Of a stretch of DNA of 16,216 nucleotides, positions 13,701 to 16,216 are shown one piece after another. Position 1 is the stretch's first letter; each line of letters opens with the position of its first letter. This DNA is from Ectocarpus siliculosus. Lineage: Eukaryota > Sar > Phaeophyceae > Ectocarpales > Ectocarpaceae. The stretch is taken from assembly GCA_000310025.1 (NCBI GenBank), contig FN649749.1, positions 2,448,300 to 2,464,515 on the forward strand, in the 5' to 3' direction. The notes under the pieces are model-generated. The model was not told the DNA's origin and did no database searches. It worked only from the letters and a program-made list of their open reading frames with translations. The position numbers were made by a program, and so were the translations under genes.

Positions 13701-16216
13701 CTAACTTATTGTGTGCCTTTTCTTGTTTTTCTGTTTCTTGTGCATCGTCGTCGTCCGTATTTCTGTGTTTGTGCGCGTGTTGCCTTGTTTTTTCTGTTTT
13801 CTTGTGTGATCTTGCGCCGCTTTACTCTATTCTTGCGCTTTACTTCTTACCATACGCATCTCCTTGGACAGCATTTTTTTGCGTGTGCTGGCGGTATTCC
13901 TGCAACACGACGCCCACACACACTACATTTCTTTAATCCAGAGAGTAGCGTAGACTTCCCCATGACGCTTGGTGCCGGTGTCCCAGATTGTGGCCTTTGG
14001 AAGCATTTTGTATTATATTGCAGCTGCACTGATACTGACGTCTTCAAGTTGGTCAGCTGGTTGACGCGGTCGATGCTATTAACGAACACAACGCTCACAC
14101 ACACACACACTTTTTATTTTTTTCTCGCTGTCAGGGTCTTCTTGCTCTGGGTAACGTCGTGAACGCCCTGGGAGACGATCGGTCTGACAAGAAGACCACA
14201 CACGTGCCGTACCGACAGTCGAAGCTTACCAGGCTACTGCAGGTGGGTCGGCGTGTGATTGGGAGCACCACCGGTGGCATTGCGACATCATTATCGTACC
14301 CTATCCCTTGTTGTAGGATCGCTGACTCGCACGGTCTTTTCGCCCTCATGATTTTCATTTGGAATTAGTGTCCGGGGAGGGGGGCGTGGGATATACCACG
14401 TCATCGTTCCCGCGGAAATGGAAGAATATCTTCCGTGTGCCCCCCTGATCTCAGGATATAGGGGTGGCATGCCGCGAGGGAAGGGACCAATCGGACTGTG
14501 TCGACTCGCAAACTGATAGCCGGCCCTTTACTTGATCGAACTGATTAGATTTGCCAATTTGTGTAGCCCACCCTCCGTTTGTCGACATGTACTACGAACA
14601 CCAGAGCCATGCAGATGGTCTAAATCACCCAGCTTTTTTTTTTTTTCAAATATGTACTTATTAAAGAAGGCCGCCCATTCGAGATATAACGACAGATAGC
14701 CGAAGGGTACGTTTTGGCAGTCTTTCCAGAGTGCGTTGGAAAAACCTTTACCTTCCAAGGGTACCCCATTTTGCCTCAGGGGGGAGGGGGGTGTACTCAT
14801 AGTCGTACATGCCGTAGTCGTTAGACCATTGACCTCGCATCCCTACAAAGCCGGGACGGAGCACGCCGGGTTCGCACCGGACCAGGCTCTCACATCACCA
14901 AGCGCGAAGCGCCGTGAGGTATTTGGCGAGTCGCATGAAGGGTGCGCTGCACCCTGCTAAGGGTCTTCAGCATCTTGTGCTTACTTCCTTGCGTACGAAT
15001 GACAGCTGCGTATGACTTAATTTATTTTCTGGTGCTATCACTTCCAGAGACAGTTGTAAGCACTGTGTAACTGCCGCGAGGGTGCTTGACCAGTTTAACA
15101 CAACGTGGTGCGATCATCCCCCTTGCGCGGAGTGAGGGTTCTCGACCCCGCACAACATGATCTACTCGACCACCATTCATGGTTACCGCAAAAAAAAAAC
15201 AGAGGAAAAAAAAAACACGGTAACCTGGTTGCCGAGTTCACGAAGTGACTTGGCTTGTTTTACAACGTCGTTGCCAAGCGACGAAAACCCAATCCCGATG
15301 GCAAACACCGAGGGGGGGGCTTGTTTTACAACGTCGTTGCCAAGCGACGACAACCCAACCCCGATGGCAAAACACCGGGGGGGGCGGCGTGTTTTACAAC
15401 GTCGTTGCCAAGCGACGAAAAGCCATCGGAGGGGGGGAGGGGGAGTACTAAAATCAACAAAAAGTAAAGATCCAAACAATGTTTATTTTGAACTTTGCTC
15501 GAAAGTACACTGCACCACCGATTTTTTTTTTTTCTCTATTTCCGACCTCTCTAATACCTAGGTGTTGTCACGCTTCCGTGTGCCCCCTTGTTGCATCGCA
15601 CCGTCCTGTTGGCGTTTTGTGTTGTTTTCCTGTCGCTGTCCATTTGGGGTAGGACGCCCTCGGGGGCAACAGCCAGACCCTCTTCATCGCCTGCGTTAGC
15701 CCGGCGGCGGACTCGCTCAACGAGACGGTGGCTGCCCTGCACTACGCTAACCGCGCCCGCAACATCAAGAATCGCGTGGTGAGAGATGGGAGATTTTGCG
15801 GACCACGTAGATACGAAAGACGCTTCGTTTTATCGCCTATCTTAACCTCGCCCGGGAGGTCAACAACCGCGCTGAGGTAGAGATGCGAGCTATGCGCATG
15901 TACGAAAGTCGGCCGTTTCTTTTCGCCTACATGACGGGGGGTGTTTGTTCATGTCTCGTGCGTTGAGTACGAAGCCACCATAACTTACCGGGGTTCGTTC
16001 GAATATACGACGATTTGGTCAGGACGTGATGAAGCTATGCAGTAGCTTGCCACGATGTATTAGGCTTTCCGGAGGACGTCTTGACTCTTGTGTGTGTATG
16101 TCGTGGTGTTTGCACTACCTGCATCCATGAGAAAACGCCGGATCCCACTCACGAGCAGGTGTGGAATGTCGAGGAGTTTCCCACGATGCTTTCCTTTGGG
16201 GGGGGGGGGGGGGGTA
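7515..16216 (+). CDS. Kinesin-4-like motor protein, N-terminal motor domain (3' part beyond window)
   Basis: Exons at 7515-7754, 10085-10203, 11676-11829, 12306-12521, 13547-13651, 14135-14242 and 15653-15778 join in frame to 356 residues; 15859-15899 is a probable eighth. The product is a microtubule-stimulated ATPase motor. Motifs in order: [10 protein letters not shown] (8-20), P-loop GQTGSGKT (90-97), [11 protein letters not shown], switch I NTVSSRSH (214-221), switch II DLAGSE (253-258), the microtubule-binding [10 protein letters not shown] (301-310), and [12 protein letters not shown] before the neck [10 protein letters not shown] (345-354). The motor starts at the N terminus, and [14 protein letters not shown] with RARNIKN is typical of kinesin-4 (KIF4, KIF21, KIF7/27), whose members act on chromosome arms, the spindle midzone or in cilia. 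Which subgroup cannot be told without the stalk. The ATG at 7515 sits in a good context (GCTATGGCG) directly before the first motor strand. Introns are unusually rich in repeats. The coding end is not in the window. Confidence 0.95.
9214..9232. repeat. Perfect short GC hairpin
   Basis: AGCGCGC (9214-9220), loop GCGAA (9221-9225), GCGCGCT (9226-9232). A 7-base perfect stem inside intron 1. No T run follows, so it is not a terminator; function unknown. Confidence 0.7.
9395..9615. mobile_element. MITE-like foldback element in kinesin intron 1
   Basis: The left arm 9395-9469 (starting TACCGTAAGGTTGCGAGTCA) is the near-perfect reverse complement of the right arm 9541-9615. Over about 75 bases I count about five mismatches. 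The central 71 bases show no long pairing and no coding sequence. Arms this long and alike are typical of a foldback/MITE insertion, but a long hairpin precursor of small RNA would look the same. Related, more diverged arms occur at 10640-10702, 10807-10872 and 12687-12733. No clear target-site duplication was identified. Confidence 0.8.
10001..10024. repeat. (GCT)8 microsatellite
   Basis: Eight perfect GCT units, 60 bases upstream of the exon 2 acceptor in intron 1. The unit is a triplet but the site is intronic. Confidence 0.95.
10085..10203 (+). CDS. Kinesin exon 2 (P-loop)
   Basis: Starts phase 0 after CTGCAG and encodes [20 protein letters not shown], the nucleotide-binding P-loop, then an acidic loop and GLIP. 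Ends phase 2 inside an Arg codon (AG) before donor GTGCGC; the codon is completed by the first G of exon 3. Confidence 0.95.
10240..10473. repeat. Tandem repeat, three units of 78-82 bases
   Basis: Units begin near 10243, 10321 and 10403. Each carries TTGTGATT, then ACCTGCTGGCATCAC, GATAA and AATTCA, and ends near ATATACCC. The copies differ by substitutions and small indels, so the array is older than the other two tandem arrays in the window. It begins about 40 bases after the exon 2 donor. Confidence 0.9.
10640..10872. mobile_element. Second, diverged MITE-like foldback in intron 2
   Basis: Left arm 10640-10702 and right arm 10807-10872 are inverted copies. The best part is the outer 40 bases (ACCATAGGTGACACAAGATA against its right-hand partner, then CACACCCCCT and GACCGAT), with about four mismatches in 39; the inner part is weaker. 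The arm shares order and sequence (GCTTTGAAAATCG, a G-run, TGTG, TCAC, ACGGTA) with the intron 1 foldback, which suggests one family. Confidence 0.65.
11377..11675 (+). repeat. Degenerate tandem copies of the exon 3 acceptor and start
   Basis: The real exon 3 begins at 11676 with GTTCCTGTACGACATGTTCA after TAAG. Upstream copies begin at 11565 (GTTCCTGTACGACATGTTCA, identical over 20 bases, also after TAAG) and at 11454 (GTTCTTGTACGATTCAC after AAAG). The spacing is 111 bases both times. A still weaker copy is visible from about 11377. If the 11565 copy were used as an exon it would reach a stop (TGA, 11602-11604) after 12 residues. Confidence 0.88.
11676..11829 (+). CDS. Kinesin exon 3
   Basis: The first base G completes Arg120; then [10 protein letters not shown]...[16 protein letters not shown], the conserved kinesin strand-helix with E-I-Y-x-E-x-x-x-D-L-L. 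Ends phase 0 at CCG before GCAAGT (11830-11835), a perfect GC-type donor. A GT four bases further on would shift frame relative to exon 4, so the GC donor is preferred. Confidence 0.9.
11830..12305 (+). other. Kinesin intron 3 (GC-AG)
   Basis: 476 bases from GCAAGT to ACATCAG. Contains short CAG and CAA/AAC-rich stretches near 12240-12290. No coding sequence recognised; the minus-strand open frame crossing this region (11467-12096) is antisense to exon 3 and its repeats. Confidence 0.8.
12306..12521 (+). CDS. Kinesin exon 4 (switch I)
   Basis: 72 codons in phase 0 on both sides. Encodes [13 protein letters not shown], the helix [11 protein letters not shown], then switch [14 protein letters not shown], which contacts the ATP gamma phosphate and Mg. 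Ends with an acidic segment at CAG before donor GTACCC. Confidence 0.95.
12687..12733 (-). repeat. Solo arm of the foldback family
   Basis: TACCGTAGGTTGTGCAAGAT, a C-run and GCACCGATTT match the outer arm of the element at 10640-10702 in the same order, with a longer C-run. I found no convincing inverted partner nearby, so it may be a decayed or solo end. Confidence 0.55.
13155..13445 (+). repeat. Degenerate copies of the exon 5 acceptor and start
   Basis: The real junction reads GCATGCTACCGCGTCCGTGA, then TTGCC...CACCAG, then exon 5 with CTTCGTGGATCTCGCCGG. Upstream, 13358-13444 has CATGCGACCGCGTCCGTGAT, an ACCAG acceptor and TTTCGTGGATCCCGCCGG. Weaker copies are near 13155-13225 (GTCCTTGATTGCCGCCATCA) and 13285-13345. 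GCGTCC anchors fall at 13162, 13296, 13370 and (real) 13519. The best copy hits a stop (TAA) three codons after its acceptor, so it is not a usable exon. Confidence 0.85.
13547..13651 (+). CDS. Kinesin exon 5 (switch II)
   Basis: 35 codons, phase 0 on both sides: [20 protein letters not shown] to INQ. DLAGSE is the switch II loop. Acceptor CACCAG at 13541-13546 follows a pyrimidine-rich CCTCTTCCGT. An alternative AG at 13560-13561 keeps the frame but removes TVTSK, which aligns with the usual SK(F/L) start of this strand. The donor GTTGGC is weak. Confidence 0.92.
13652..14134 (+). other. Kinesin intron 5
   Basis: 483 bases, T-rich in its first half (TTTTCTTGTT-like), with a CA microsatellite at about 14095-14110 and a strong TTTTTCTCGCTGTCAG acceptor. 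Nothing else seen. Confidence 0.85.
14135..14242 (+). CDS. Kinesin exon 6
   Basis: 36 codons, phase 0 on both sides: [15 protein letters not shown], then [14 protein letters not shown], the helix 4/loop 12 microtubule-binding signature. Donor GTGGGT. Confidence 0.96.
14243..15652 (+). other. Kinesin intron 6
   Basis: 1,410 bases, donor GTGGGT and acceptor GGGGTAG. It holds the 66-68-base tandem repeat at 15253-15429 and short A and T runs. No gene recognised. Confidence 0.85.
15253..15429. repeat. Tandem repeat, three units of 66-68 bases
   Basis: Units start at 15253, 15319 and 15387 with TTGTTTTACAACGTCGTTGC followed by CAAGCGACGA. Units 1 and 2 continue through CCCGATGGCAAA to a G-run; unit 3 instead ends in GCCATCGG, the exact reverse complement of the CCGATGGC in units 1 and 2. 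CGTCG/CGACG within each unit can form a small stem. The units are nearly identical, so recent. Confidence 0.93.
15653..15778 (+). CDS. Kinesin exon 7 (motor end and neck)
   Basis: 42 codons: [20 protein letters not shown], then a helix [20 protein letters not shown]. This closes the motor core and enters the neck linker. Ends phase 0 before donor GTGAGA. Confidence 0.95.
15859..15899 (+). CDS. Candidate kinesin exon 8 (neck)
   Basis: 41 bases reading [13 protein letters not shown] in the frame continued from exon 7. Kinesin-4 proteins usually have V-N plus an A-E-x-x-x-L-R-like stretch here. The 80-base intron before it has a CTTAAC branch-like site and ends GGGAG; the exon would end in phase 2 at donor GTACGA. 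The intron is far shorter than the others and the acceptor lacks a pyrimidine tract, so this is plausible rather than certain. Confidence 0.5.
15900..16216 (+). other. Right-edge sequence, probable kinesin intron
   Basis: No further exon could be placed with confidence. A frame after CAG at 16156-16158 is open to the edge but has no recognisable kinesin feature. The last bases are a poly-G run (about 16198-16214), matching the poor-quality left edge. Confidence 0.45.

Noticed and set aside
1-16216. CRISPR array, operon, prophage or defence system
   Set aside because: The tandem repeats have no regular spacer structure, the genes are spliced eukaryotic genes, and no associated nuclease or mobile-element protein is present.

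Overview
The window is nuclear DNA from an intron-rich, fairly GC-rich eukaryote. No prokaryotic gene layout is visible: real coding sequence sits in short GC-rich exons separated by introns of about 80 to 2,330 bases, and most long open frames are chance. The gene set (a kinesin-4-like motor, a Josephin deubiquitinase and a CASP-like Golgi protein) together with the intron style fits a stramenopile such as a brown alga. That placement is an inference, not proven. Homopolymer runs at both edges suggest this is a whole contig with poor ends.

Layout. (1) 140-287, plus strand: last exon of a gene whose product ends in a CASP-type Golgi membrane anchor. (2) 288-2821: no gene recognised; it lies between two convergent genes. 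(3) 2822-6011, minus strand: a four-exon gene that reads as one intact 225-residue Josephin-domain cysteine protease with all catalytic residues. All three splice junctions keep frame; the third intron appears to start with GC. (4) 6012-7514: divergent spacer between the Josephin and kinesin starts, probably holding both promoters. (5) 7515 to the right edge, plus strand: an N-terminal kinesin motor domain in seven well-supported exons (356 residues, ending at the RARNIKN neck) plus a probable eighth short exon. The stalk and tail lie beyond the window. Its third intron also appears to start with GC.

The most unusual material is in the kinesin introns. Introns 2 and 4 each carry degenerate copies of the next exon's acceptor and first 20-45 coding bases, stacked upstream of the real exon; a weaker flanking repeat surrounds the candidate exon 8. 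Introns 1, 2 and 4 hold copies of a foldback (MITE-like) family, the best with 75-base arms about 93 % alike. There are also three tandem repeats: 31-base units in a Josephin intron, and 78-82-base and 66-68-base units in kinesin introns 2 and 6.

The three genes are not an obvious pathway: Golgi tethering, ubiquitin removal and microtubule transport. No new enzymatic or defence system was found; the novelty is in gene structure and repeats.
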